Part shown: one piece after another, positions 9,901-17,868 of the stretch | How positions within the stretch are numbered: position 1 is the stretch's first letter | Layout: each line of letters begins with the position of its first letter | Origin: Pseudoalteromonas sp. A25 | Lineage (GTDB): Bacteria > Pseudomonadota > Gammaproteobacteria > Enterobacterales > Alteromonadaceae | Assembly (NCBI RefSeq): GCF_009176705.1 | Contig: NZ_AP021847.1 | Coordinates: 486,501-550,500, forward strand | Direction: 5' to 3' | DNA: 64,000 bases | Position numbers and translations under genes: made by a program | The notes under the pieces: generated by a model | The model's database searches: none | Told to the model about the DNA's origin: nothing | The model's input: only the letters and a program-made list of their open reading frames with translations

Positions 9901-10090
9901 CAGTTCTGTTCCACCATTTAGCTTCATAGGCAACATTGTTCTGCTGAACAACAGCACCCGCTGTTGATGTCATACCAGCGTTCCATTCAGGAACATCGGT
10001 ACAGTCGTAAGCATGCGATTGCGCGCCCATTAATCCCAAAGTTAAGACGCTCAACTTGAGCGCCGACTTGAGTATTTTTTGTGAACTCAT
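6965..10090 (-). CDS. Large multimodular GH18 chitinase with N- and C-terminal CBM5/12 modules
   Basis: A secreted chitinase of 1041 aa and first gene of the chitin operon. Order: signal peptide (1-27, cleavage after SHA), N-terminal CBM5/12 (about 33-80, EAKWWNRTEPE), two Ig-like beta domains (about 90-180 and 188-275; NPADGSEF, NEGAVS), GH18 barrel (about 318-795) with SVGGW and DGVDIDYE at 472-479 (E479 catalytic acid), a beta-rich domain (about 810-960) and a terminal CBM5/12 (YKAKWWTNKAPE). Architecture and motifs suggest a processive or endo-acting chitinase (ChiC/ChiB group) complementary to the ChiA enzyme. The ATG has a ggagataatc ribosome-binding site. The long region upstream probably carries the operon promoter. 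Confidence 0.93.
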   Translation of the reverse strand: MSSQKILKSALKLSVLTLGLMGAQSHAYDCTDVPEWNAGMTSTAGAVVQQNNVAYEAKWWNRTEPETHSGPWQEWLNLGACDSVVINKEPKINQLNPADGSEFNVNDSVAIVANATDEDGSVAKVDFYVNGSLFLTDTSGTNDNFEASWQAVEGTHTISVKATDNEGAVSSMLSHQVIVKSDTPVNKAPVAVLDIVNMPPELVVGSSVKFALSGTDEDGTISKLSFAVNGTEVVATNGGATEHTWQATALGQVTFTLTVTDNEGATGQISKSVNVIDPGADADACRPEGLYQTPGVNTPYCTIYDQNGRELMGPDHPRRVIGYFTSWRNGANGQPSYLVNDIPWDKITHINYAFAHVDANNKVSIGDPNAAGNPATNMEWPGVAGAELDPSLPYKGHFNLLNKYKKQYPDVKTLISVGGWAETGGYFGPDGTRVQSGGFYTMTTNADGSVNHAGIDAFAKSAVEFIKKYGFDGVDIDYEYPSSMDDSGHPDDFPISNARRAGLNASYQVLMKRLREELDKAGEADGQHYMLTIASPSSGYLLRGMETFQSVKYLDYVNIMSYDLHGAWNSHVGHNASLFDTGEDSELKQWNVYGTKEFEGIGYLNTDWAVRYFRGSVSAGRINIGIPYYTRGFQNVQGGTNGLWGQAAFADQANCPPGTGKGDKNKCGNGAVGIDNLWHDKNDVGLEVPAGSNPLWHAKNLQDGVMPSYAADYGLDPENDPTDKLTGTYTRHYDSVAVAPWLWNDQKKVFISIEDEESMAAKVDYVINNGLGGIMFWELAGDFDYDAAKGEYFMGSSMTSLAYSKFNQNGSKYNVHQGNVNFQLPEKSVDVSFTAKDFPAGDANYPISPTFSFKNNSQIDLTGAKISFDVPVSTSAIFKSNWNATEKLKMAVDENGSNAAGNNIGGFENEFHRFSITLVNEWGSVPKSFAPGETVNAQVMYYMPISGPINFVVEKDGQQYAFKSEYPKLPEAQPGDGNGGDPVTKCEGTPIEDIVVYPTLPRGTHASGGDLVRQGQAVYKAKWWTNKAPEGSSDYQKVCSL

Positions 10091-10283
10091 GATTATCTCC
10101 GACCTTTACATGTAACTTTTGTTTAACAAATTAACATTAAAGCTAACACATAAACGAAGGTCGTCAATCACGATTTGTTCAGTTTTCAACCTAGCCAACG
10201 GGAGGGATCTGGTAAAAATAATAATAATGTCGTATAAATTTATTTATATTACTAATGCTACTCCATCCCGTTCTTTTCAGTAA

Positions 10284-10306
10284 TTACATGAACTGAATTC
10301 ATGTAA
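10284..10306. promoter_or_regulatory. Perfect inverted repeat, candidate operator
   Basis: The arms ttacatgaa (10284-10292) and ttcatgtaa (10298-10306) enclose a 5-nt spacer, about 190 bases before the first chitinase gene. The shape fits a dimeric repressor or activator site; the binder is unknown. Confidence 0.45.
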
Positions 10307-10490
10307 AAGAAAACTCAAATTAAAAAAATAACATACAAAAACATAAAGTTGTGACAGTTTTTTTTCATATTGATTAGTTTATGTATTCTCGATTTACAAA
10401 AAAACTAATGGAAAACTGTGCAAATACACATATTCCTAAAAAGTATAAGTTGTCTTTTTTTGCTATAAATAATTATATGCTTTTAGCCTT

Positions 10491-10510
10491 TTACGTTAAC
10501 GTAAACGTTA
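10491..10510. promoter_or_regulatory. Palindrome ttacgttaacgtaa with flanking half site
   Basis: A perfect 14-bp palindrome (10491-10504) is followed by a third acgtta half site ending at 10510. The cgttaacg core resembles LacI-family operators in general form. No cognate regulator is seen in the window. Confidence 0.4.
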
Positions 10511-10667
10511 CATTAAGACTAGCTTGATATGCTTTTTAGCTATAGAAACAGTAAAAACTTACACAAAAGGTATAAGTCAGTAGTAAAAAGTGGCATATTG
10601 TCAGTGTATCTAACAGCCCTGGCAATCTAAAAGAGGTAATCTAAAAGAGGCAAACTTCAAATACAAT

Positions 10668-11627
10668 TTACAACTCGGGTATGTTTAATATTGGCAGTTC
10701 ACACGTTATTTTACTCCCAATGCCAAGTGTACTTTCTATCACAATTTGCCCCTGATGCTCTTGTATAATTGAATAGACTATCGACATGCCCATGCCTGTC
10801 CCTTGCCCGACAGGTTTTGTGGTATAAAAAGGGTCAAAGATGTGCTTTATCGTTTCATCACTCATTCCACACCCATTGTCTGTAACACTTAAATAGATAG
10901 TTTTATGCTTACTATATAGCTCTACTATTATTTCGGCCCCTTGTACTTGCCCATCACATGCTTGTTTGGCATTGAGTAACAAGTTTACTATTACTTGGTT
11001 GAGCGTGGCCAAGTTACAATAGCTTTGAGGGAGCGGTTGGACATGACAGATTAAATGTGTATTTTTTAACTGGTTATGCAGCAATTTAAGCGCACTCTCT
11101 AAAGAGAGGGTGATATCGCTCATTGCTAACAAATTGTTTTTTGGCCTAGCAAAACTCAAGAGGTTTTTTACAATCGCACCAATCCTACGCAGCCCCTCTT
11201 GCGAATCATCTAACAGCTCGTCTATATCGGTCATTAAAAAGTCAAATGCCTGTTGTTTGTTTAAACGTTTAAGGGCCGTTAAAACATCTGTATTTGTGAT
11301 TTTTCCGCCAATAAAATCATGACTAATACAAAGCAGCTCACTGAGTACAGGCTTGATATAGCTCAAGCTCTCTAAGTTACTCATGACATACGCCAAGGGG
11401 TTATTAATTTCGTGTGCCACTCCTGCAGATAAAGTGCCCAGAGTCGCCATTTTTTCCGTTTGCATTAGTACAGCTTGCTGGGTTTGCAATTGCTGGACCT
11501 TCTCCTCAAGCTCTTGATTAGATTCATAAAGTGCTCTTGTTTTTTCTTCCAACAATAACTCTAATTCATCCCTTGCTTGCTTTTCTCGAAGATATGCCCT
11601 GTAGTAATCCTCCGATAACTTAGCCAT
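10668..11627 (-). CDS. Soluble histidine kinase of the H-NOX operon (HnoK-like)
   Basis: A cytoplasmic kinase of 319 aa without a transmembrane segment or sensor domain. A coiled coil (about 10-60) leads to the H box GVAHEINNP with H72 as phospho-acceptor, then a HATPase domain with N box NLLLNAKQAC, DNGCGMS, and the GTGMGMSIV loop. Its ATG immediately follows the stop of the H-NOX gene, so the two are co-transcribed and probably translationally coupled. In Shewanella and Vibrio, NO-loaded H-NOX inhibits the partner kinase HnoK, which phosphorylates response regulators that change cyclic-di-GMP and attachment. The same role is inferred from order and domain content. The likely phosphotransfer partner in view is the receiver protein at 13389-14729. 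Confidence 0.88.
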   Translation of the reverse strand: MAKLSEDYYRAYLREKQARDELELLLEEKTRALYESNQELEEKVQQLQTQQAVLMQTEKMATLGTLSAGVAHEINNPLAYVMSNLESLSYIKPVLSELLCISHDFIGGKITNTDVLTALKRLNKQQAFDFLMTDIDELLDDSQEGLRRIGAIVKNLLSFARPKNNLLAMSDITLSLESALKLLHNQLKNTHLICHVQPLPQSYCNLATLNQVIVNLLLNAKQACDGQVQGAEIIVELYSKHKTIYLSVTDNGCGMSDETIKHIFDPFYTTKPVGQGTGMGMSIVYSIIQEHQGQIVIESTLGIGSKITCELPILNIPEL

Positions 11628-12173
11628 TTAGCCCTCCTCAAAAGTTAATAGCAAACGACAATGATCATATCCATCATGCATACATTGTTGATGCTCTATC
11701 TGCGTATTCACACCATAATGCGAACCAGCGCCGTATATTAATCCCTCTGCACAAAAGCATAATTTCCTACATGAGCTGTATTTCAATAAAATACACCCAG
11801 GTTTAATTAACTCGCTACTGATCAAGGGTAAGTTTGGCTCATGATAGAGTTTTGCAACTTCAGCATGTATAACAGAGTCAATACCCAATATAAGCGATTG
11901 AAAACCGCTGAACTGCTGTAACATACCGGCATGTTTCTCAGTTAAATAACCAAATAAATACTCTCCAAAGATACGTAAAACATCAACAAAGGGCTTCTCT
12001 AAAATATCTGCCACATCTTTGGCCATAGCAAACAGCTCTTCATCAGGATAACTTTGAGCACTGATATAGACTCTATCTTCTGGCGCATGCTTGTCTAATA
12101 ACCCCTCCCATGCAGCCATGCCTTGGGTCTCAATAACTAATGCTTCTAACCCTCTAAATACAACCCCCTTCAT
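11628..12173 (-). CDS. H-NOX haem nitric-oxide sensor protein
   Basis: A protein of 181 aa, the usual length for a stand-alone bacterial H-NOX. The opening MKGVVFRGLEALV and the IDSVIHAEVAKLY block place H103 as the proximal haem ligand. Y132-x-S134-x-R136 is the YxSxR motif that binds haem propionates. C139, H161, C164 and C172 occupy positions known as a structural zinc site in Shewanella H-NOX, which suggests the same zinc/thiol centre here. The protein senses NO in the cytoplasm and modulates the kinase encoded immediately downstream. A ggagagg ribosome-binding site precedes the ATG, 15 bases after the upstream HDOD gene. Confidence 0.93.
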   Translation of the reverse strand: MKGVVFRGLEALVIETQGMAAWEGLLDKHAPEDRVYISAQSYPDEELFAMAKDVADILEKPFVDVLRIFGEYLFGYLTEKHAGMLQQFSGFQSLILGIDSVIHAEVAKLYHEPNLPLISSELIKPGCILLKYSSCRKLCFCAEGLIYGAGSHYGVNTQIEHQQCMHDGYDHCRLLLTFEEG

Positions 12174-12188
12174 AACAACCTCTCCTAA

Positions 12189-13301
12189 CTAATAGTTTAT
12201 ATACCACTGCTCTACCTTTTGTAATTCATCGCATGCACTGACTATTGAAACGAGATGAGTAGACATATCAAATGCGTTGTTAAGTGTTAACTGCTCCACC
12301 AACGCGTGTATAACAACTATAGACATGCTAGGCTCAATAGGGAGCTGATGAACTAACTGAGCTCTGACAATATCTTGCTCATACCCCCATAAGGCGAGTA
12401 AATATGCCGCGATATCGTAACAAGAGACGCTAGCAGCCAAGCGCTCATCGTTAAAAACACACACTTTAGTTAGCACGCCAATAGCACTCAATAAGCAACA
12501 TGCAAATACCTTCTGCTGCACAAGCAAATCTAGTCCCAAGCAACCACTCAATGATTGCCCCATAAGTGCTTTGGTAAAGGCTGCATCCATAATCGCTTCT
12601 ATTTCGGATTGCTTGGTTTGATTAATAAACATGTTTGATATTTCATAGCATGTCACTATGGCGGTAAAAGCAATTAGGCCAATGCGATTGATGGCCTCTT
12701 TTACATCCTGTGTTGTACTTTGATACCCCATAAATGCTGAATTAGCGATTTGCAATAACTTACCAACCAGTAGTGGATCATGATTAACCAATTTGGCAAG
12801 CTCAGTGGCATTTGCAGCGCCATTATTTAACTTTTCTAGCAGCTCAGATACATTCGAATTTAAACAAGGCAAACCTGACAACTGTCCAAGCTTAACCCTA
12901 GCCGCTTCATTTAATGGCAAGCTTTTAATCGTTAATGCACTGTCTATCACCTGCAATAAATGGCTACGAGTAAACGGCTTAGCCAAATGAAAGTGAATGG
13001 TATTGTCAATTTGCCACTTGCACTCTTGTTGCAAATTATCACTAAACAAGCATCGAACCGCCCTTGGGCATATCATTCTGGCTGAGTTTAATAACTCATG
13101 ACCGCACGCACCGTGCAAAAGCTCCTCACAGAAAATAATATCTGGTTCACCCTGCTCTAGAACACACGTTTCAAAATCTTCTGGATGTTGCACAGAAATA
13201 ATCACTGTGTTGTCGTAAAACTGGCTCAATGAGCGTGACAATGCTCTAAGGACAAGCTCATCATCATCTACCAATAATATATTGAGAACCAGCTCTTCCA
13301 T
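12189..13301 (-). CDS. Response-regulator-like protein with degenerate receiver and HDOD domain
   Basis: A protein of 370 aa and first gene of the H-NOX operon. N-terminal receiver fold (about 5-125): the acidic pocket VDDDE is present, but the usual phospho-acceptor Asp is aligned with glutamate (E59 in PDIIFCEELL), so normal phosphorylation looks unlikely. The HDOD domain (about 140-340) shows LPCLN, NHDPLLVGKLLQIANSAFMG and EAINRIGL. HDOD proteins lack HD phosphohydrolase activity and act as scaffolds in signalling. Being first in the operon suggests a structural or output role in NO signalling. It is divergent from another receiver gene across 87 bases. Confidence 0.85.
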   Translation of the reverse strand: MEELVLNILLVDDDELVLRALSRSLSQFYDNTVIISVQHPEDFETCVLEQGEPDIIFCEELLHGACGHELLNSARMICPRAVRCLFSDNLQQECKWQIDNTIHFHLAKPFTRSHLLQVIDSALTIKSLPLNEAARVKLGQLSGLPCLNSNVSELLEKLNNGAANATELAKLVNHDPLLVGKLLQIANSAFMGYQSTTQDVKEAINRIGLIAFTAIVTCYEISNMFINQTKQSEIEAIMDAAFTKALMGQSLSGCLGLDLLVQQKVFACCLLSAIGVLTKVCVFNDERLAASVSCYDIAAYLLALWGYEQDIVRAQLVHQLPIEPSMSIVVIHALVEQLTLNNAFDMSTHLVSIVSACDELQKVEQWYINY

Positions 13302-13388
13302 GTTCTTGAGCCCCTTAATAAAGTTGTATATATAGACAGCTTAGTCTAAATTTAATCACATACACATTTTTGTAATGCACTGTTTTTT
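13302..13388. promoter_or_regulatory. Divergent promoter region of the NO-signalling cluster
   Basis: An 87-base AT-rich gap between two divergent signalling genes. It contains a small inverted repeat, tagac-agctta-gtcta, which may be a regulator site. No promoter boxes could be assigned with confidence. Confidence 0.4.
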
Positions 13389-14729
13389 ATGCAAGATATC
13401 GAATCGTTCAAGGACCAATCTCAGCATCCCGCCAAAGTACTTTGTGTTGACGATGACGCGAGCGTATTACGCTCACTCTCTCGTCTACTCAAGCACAATA
13501 AAATAGATGTGGTTACGTTAACATGTGCACAAGAAGCGCTTAGCGAATTAAAAACTAAAGAGTTTGAAGTGGTGATTAGCGATATGCGTATGCCAAAAAT
13601 GGATGGCATTGAGTTTTTAAGCCAAGTCAAAGAGCTCGCCCCTGATACGCAACGTATTCTACTTACAGGTTATGCGGATATAGACAGCACTATTAGCGCG
13701 ATTAATCAGGCAAAAATTCATGCATTCTTGAATAAGCCATGGGAAAATGAGCATTTGGTACATGTAATCACTCAAGCTTCAGAGAAGTATCGCCTCAAAA
13801 AACACAATGAACAGCTACAAGCACATATCGTTGAGCAAAATAAGCAACTAAACAACCTCAATCACTCGCTTGAACAACTGGTAGAGAAACGAACAAAGCA
13901 AATACGACAAGTTTTAAAACAACTCGAGACATCCCATAAACATGAACAAAATGAGCACAAGGCGACGGTAGAGTTGTTATATAACTTTATCAACGCCAAC
14001 CCCTATCTAGATGGGAAGCTAGCCAGTAAAATAGCCAGAACATGTCGCTTAGTAGCCAAACACATGCAGCTAGCAAACAAACAAGTTCAAACGGCTGGTA
14101 TGGCAGGCTTTTTAGCTCAGGTTGGTCTACTTGCAATGGACCCTGCTCTTTATAAGGTACCGACCAATCAACTTACAGATCAACAAAAGAAATTGTTTTA
14201 CACTCACCCTGCCACAGCACAGTTAATGCTTATGCCAGCGCAACACCTCAACGATGTAACAGAGGCGATTTACCACCAGTTTGAAAAATACAATGGAGAG
14301 GGCATACCTAAAGGCCTAGCAAAAGATCAGATCCCTATGTGTGCACAGATACTGGCAGTAGCCAGAGATTATTGGCAATACATTAATAACAATCATAAAA
14401 CCGATGCTGATAAACACGCCGATGCCCTATCACATATAAAAGCGTTTAATGAGCACCTTTATCATCCCAAAGTGGTCAGGGCACTTGAAAAATGTGCTAG
14501 CCAATTACAAAAAAAACCTGATCACGCGGGCTCAATGCAAATCATTACCAGCGAGCAGCTTATACCGGGTATGATCTTGGGTTTGGCAGTGCATAACCAC
14601 CAAGGTATTATGCTACTGCCTAAAGGCCATATTTTCACAGCGGTATCGATTGCTAAGCTAAAACAACTTGAACTACAAAAACCCACGCCATTTAGGCTAA
14701 TGGTGACCCCTCCTGCAAGTGATGCTTAG
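13389..14729 (+). CDS. Receiver plus degenerate HD-GYP protein (HnoD-like)
   Basis: A protein of 446 aa. An intact receiver (about 15-130) has D65 in VVISDMRMPKMDG, T93 and K116. A coiled coil (about 135-190) leads to an HD-GYP-like domain (about 195-375). The catalytic HD pair of HD-GYP phosphodiesterases (LLHDIGK) is replaced by A243-Q244 in FLAQVGLL, HHE by YHQ (295-297), and GYP by GIP. It is therefore almost certainly inactive on cyclic-di-GMP. Shewanella HnoD is a response regulator with a degenerate HD-GYP domain that controls a partner phosphodiesterase; this gene next to an H-NOX/kinase operon fits that role. No HnoB-like EAL response regulator is adjacent. The end overlaps the convergent RND gene by 38 bases. 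Confidence 0.85.
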   Translation: MQDIESFKDQSQHPAKVLCVDDDASVLRSLSRLLKHNKIDVVTLTCAQEALSELKTKEFEVVISDMRMPKMDGIEFLSQVKELAPDTQRILLTGYADIDSTISAINQAKIHAFLNKPWENEHLVHVITQASEKYRLKKHNEQLQAHIVEQNKQLNNLNHSLEQLVEKRTKQIRQVLKQLETSHKHEQNEHKATVELLYNFINANPYLDGKLASKIARTCRLVAKHMQLANKQVQTAGMAGFLAQVGLLAMDPALYKVPTNQLTDQQKKLFYTHPATAQLMLMPAQHLNDVTEAIYHQFEKYNGEGIPKGLAKDQIPMCAQILAVARDYWQYINNNHKTDADKHADALSHIKAFNEHLYHPKVVRALEKCASQLQKKPDHAGSMQIITSEQLIPGMILGLAVHNHQGIMLLPKGHIFTAVSIAKLKQLELQKPTPFRLMVTPPASDA

Positions 14730-17700
14730 CTGTAAGGTTAAAGTCTTCTAAAAGAACATAGATTGCTGGCAATACAAACACTATCAACAAAGTAGATATC
14801 GCCATACCAAACACTAGGCTGACAACTAAAGGCTGCACTACTTGTGCCTGCAAGCTCGTTTCAAGCAATAACGGTAATGTTCCAGCTATAGTTGTTGCTG
14901 AGGTGATAAAAATCGCTCTAAACCTCGCTTTTGCCGCCAAAACAGCCGCTTGTTCAAGCTCAACACCGTCACTTTCATGCTCTTTTATAAACGCTACGAG
15001 CAAAATAGAGTCGTTAACAACAATACCAGCCAACGAAATAAACCCTATCATGCTTGGCATCGACAGGTCATAACCCAAAATAAAGTGCCCCCAGACAACA
15101 CCAATTAGGGCAAGTGGTATCGCTAACATCACCATAACGGGCTCAAAGTAACTGCGAAATTGAAAGCTCAAAATAATGAATACACCAATTAACCCAAGTA
15201 AAAACATCCCTGCCATTGACTTACCGGTTTGTGAACCCGTTTTTATTTCTCCTTCATAACTTACACGTAAAGTTTGGTCGGCTTTGAGCAACGGTGAAAT
15301 ACTGTGTTTTTTAAGTTGTGCCATTACTTCATTTGTATTTGTTACTAATGGATCTACGTCCGCAGTAATGGTCACCGTACGTTGGCCATCGACTCGATTA
15401 ATACGCGTAACATCTTGCTCTAACGTTAACTGGGCAATGCTCGCCAGCGGTACTTGCAAGCCAGAATTAAGCGTAATTGGAAAGTTGTGTAAACTATCTA
15501 GCGAGCGTTTGTCGTTATCTAAAAGGCGAACGTACAACTCTATACTGTTGTCATTACGTTGCACTTCACCCGCTACTTGCCCAAATAGCGCGCTGCGAAG
15601 TTGATTAGCCACCGCTTGACCATCTACCCCTTGCGCCAAACTACCGGGCTGCAGGCTTACCTGCCAACGCTGTTTACCATAGCGTAAGTCATCCATAATA
15701 TTAGATACCCCGGCATATTGATTAAGCTCTTGTTTTATCTGGGCCGCTGCGCCCATTAAGGTTTTGAGTTGCTCGGCATGTATGCGGATCTCAATTGCTC
15801 TTCCAGCAGGACCCAAAACAGGCTCTTTGAAAGAAATAGCTTGAATGTCAGCTATGTCTCCCGCTTGCTTTTGCCAATGACTAACCAATTGGGCTAAACG
15901 GGTATTGCGCTGTTGAGCGGTCAGTAGGTCCACCCTGACTGTAGCCAAATGCTCACCTTGCTCATAAGCGTCTGAATTTTGATTGTACTCAACCGTAACA
16001 TGTTGCACTAACTTGCTACTTTCTTGTTCAGACAACCTCTGATTTACTCGCTCGAGCGCATCAACATACCTTTCTACTATACCCATAGTTTGCATAAGTG
16101 GCGTGCTTGGCGGCATCAATAACCGCATTTCTATTGTGTCTCCTTCTAGCTGCGGAAAGGCCTTAAATTTAACAACCCCTCCAGCCATCAAAGAAACCGA
16201 CACCAAAAAAAGTAAAAGTGTGGCACCAATAAACTGATAGCGATACTGCACACACCAATGCACAGCGTTGACCAACGTAGTCTCTCTAAAGCGCTCAAAT
16301 GACGTTGTAAATTGCGTTTTAAGTTTCCAAACTAGGCTTAAAAAATACTGTGCAGAGTTGCTTTTTGAGCTTTCAAACGCTTTTTCATGCTGATTATTAT
16401 TGCCACTATTACTTGTGTGTAATGAATGAATAAGATGATTTGGCAATATAAAAAATGCTTCTATTACACTGACGAAAATGGTGGCTATCAGTACAAGGGG
16501 AATATCTTTGAGTACCTTACCTATATCACCACTGATAAACGCCAAACCAATAAACACCACAATCGTGGTTAAAAATGAAGAAAATACACCAGGTCCAACT
16601 TGCAACACCCCTTTAATCGCATCTGCATCAATATCTTCCCCTTGCTCCACTTTGGCTGCAATACTTTCGGCAATGACAATGGCATCATCCATCAAGATCC
16701 CTATCGACATTAACAACGCAACCATTGAGATCATGTTGATACTGACCCCCATTAACATCATCAACGCAAATGCCCCTAAAAAAGACACTGGCAAGCCCAT
16801 CGATACCCAAAAAGAGTAACGAAAAGAGAAAAACAGATACATAACTAACAGTACAAGAACAAAACCTTGCCAACCGTTGTTTAACAACATAGCTAGCCTA
16901 TCTTCGATGATCTGTGCCGTATTTTGCGTTAAGGTAAGAGACACGCCCTTTGGCGCTTGCACGCGTTGTTGCTCAACAAATTGGGTCACCACATCCACCA
17001 GCGCTATCGCGTCTTGGCTTTTGGTCTTTTTGATATCGAGTAAAGCCACACGTTTGCCATCAAACAACACTTGCTCTTCATCTAACTCAAAGCCTTCTGA
17101 CAAATAAGCGATATCCTTGAGGTAAATTTGTTCACCATTGCTCAAACTTTTGATCACCAAAAACTGTAAGCTTTTAGCTGTCACCTTTTGCTGATCAAAA
17201 CTTACCAGCATAGTTTGACCACCATTACTTATCTCCCCAGCTGGCAGCTTTACATTTTGCCTTTGCAGCAATGCCACAACATCAGCGGCAGAGAGACCGT
17301 ATTCCCGCAGTTTAAACAACGACAGTTCTATTTTGATTTGCTGATCAGAAAACCCTTGTATGTCTACAATATCAACGCCGGGCTGGCGCTTGAGTTTGTT
17401 CTTTATACTTTGTGCATACAGTTTAAGCTCATGAATAGGCAGATCTGCAGCAATTGCCAATGATATAAGATGCTGGTCGCGGCCAAGCTCGCGAACAATC
17501 GGAGACTCAATTTGCTTTGGGAAATTATCAATTGCATCAATTTGAGTTTTTACATCACTCAGCAGCATTTCAATACTAAAGCCGTGCTGAGCTTCGATGG
17601 TCAAGTTCGCTACTCCTTCCCTAGATTCGCAACTAAGAGCTTTTATGCCATCTAAACCATCTACCGCTTCCTCCATCACAATACATAACGCTTGCTCCAC

Positions 17701-17868
17701 TTGTGTGGAACTCGCTCCAGGATAAATAACGCTGACCAATACTTTATCACTGCTAAATTCAGGAAACGTTTCTCGCTTTAACTGTGGTAATGCACTTAAT
17801 CCTGCAATACAGATAATAAGCATTAACAAATTTGCAGCGGTAGGGTGGCGAGCAAAAAATGCAATCAT
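14692..17868 (-). CDS. RND-family efflux transporter, inner-membrane pump
   Basis: A protein of 1058 aa, typical of the HAE-type RND family. The first membrane helix starts at residue 10 (PTAANLLMLIICIAGL), two large periplasmic loops follow, and there are twelve membrane helices in two halves. GILMDDAIVIAESI in the fourth helix carries the paired aspartates of the proton relay, and GIVVNDSILLVAFI is the equivalent of the second half. It works with the fusion protein encoded just upstream (ATGA overlap of stop and start). No outer-membrane channel gene is present, so a TolC encoded elsewhere is presumed. Substrate unknown. It is convergent with, and overlaps by 38 bases, the receiver/HD-GYP-like gene. 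Confidence 0.92.
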   Translation of the reverse strand: MIAFFARHPTAANLLMLIICIAGLSALPQLKRETFPEFSSDKVLVSVIYPGASSTQVEQALCIVMEEAVDGLDGIKALSCESREGVANLTIEAQHGFSIEMLLSDVKTQIDAIDNFPKQIESPIVRELGRDQHLISLAIAADLPIHELKLYAQSIKNKLKRQPGVDIVDIQGFSDQQIKIELSLFKLREYGLSAADVVALLQRQNVKLPAGEISNGGQTMLVSFDQQKVTAKSLQFLVIKSLSNGEQIYLKDIAYLSEGFELDEEQVLFDGKRVALLDIKKTKSQDAIALVDVVTQFVEQQRVQAPKGVSLTLTQNTAQIIEDRLAMLLNNGWQGFVLVLLVMYLFFSFRYSFWVSMGLPVSFLGAFALMMLMGVSINMISMVALLMSIGILMDDAIVIAESIAAKVEQGEDIDADAIKGVLQVGPGVFSSFLTTIVVFIGLAFISGDIGKVLKDIPLVLIATIFVSVIEAFFILPNHLIHSLHTSNSGNNNQHEKAFESSKSNSAQYFLSLVWKLKTQFTTSFERFRETTLVNAVHWCVQYRYQFIGATLLLFLVSVSLMAGGVVKFKAFPQLEGDTIEMRLLMPPSTPLMQTMGIVERYVDALERVNQRLSEQESSKLVQHVTVEYNQNSDAYEQGEHLATVRVDLLTAQQRNTRLAQLVSHWQKQAGDIADIQAISFKEPVLGPAGRAIEIRIHAEQLKTLMGAAAQIKQELNQYAGVSNIMDDLRYGKQRWQVSLQPGSLAQGVDGQAVANQLRSALFGQVAGEVQRNDNSIELYVRLLDNDKRSLDSLHNFPITLNSGLQVPLASIAQLTLEQDVTRINRVDGQRTVTITADVDPLVTNTNEVMAQLKKHSISPLLKADQTLRVSYEGEIKTGSQTGKSMAGMFLLGLIGVFIILSFQFRSYFEPVMVMLAIPLALIGVVWGHFILGYDLSMPSMIGFISLAGIVVNDSILLVAFIKEHESDGVELEQAAVLAAKARFRAIFITSATTIAGTLPLLLETSLQAQVVQPLVVSLVFGMAISTLLIVFVLPAIYVLLEDFNLTAKHHLQEGSPLA

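Larger units (their letters stand above)
10091..10667 (-). promoter_or_regulatory. Upstream regulatory region of the chitin operon
   Basis: An AT-rich gap of about 577 bases between the end of the histidine kinase gene and the chitin operon start, both minus strand. No gene is seen. It holds a perfect 9+9 inverted repeat (10284-10306), a 14-bp palindrome (10491-10504) and a short tandem repeat of aatctaaaagagg (10624-10636 and 10638-10650). The size and AT content suggest regulated transcription, plausibly by chitin oligosaccharide or GlcNAc sensing; the regulator is not visible here. Confidence 0.5.
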
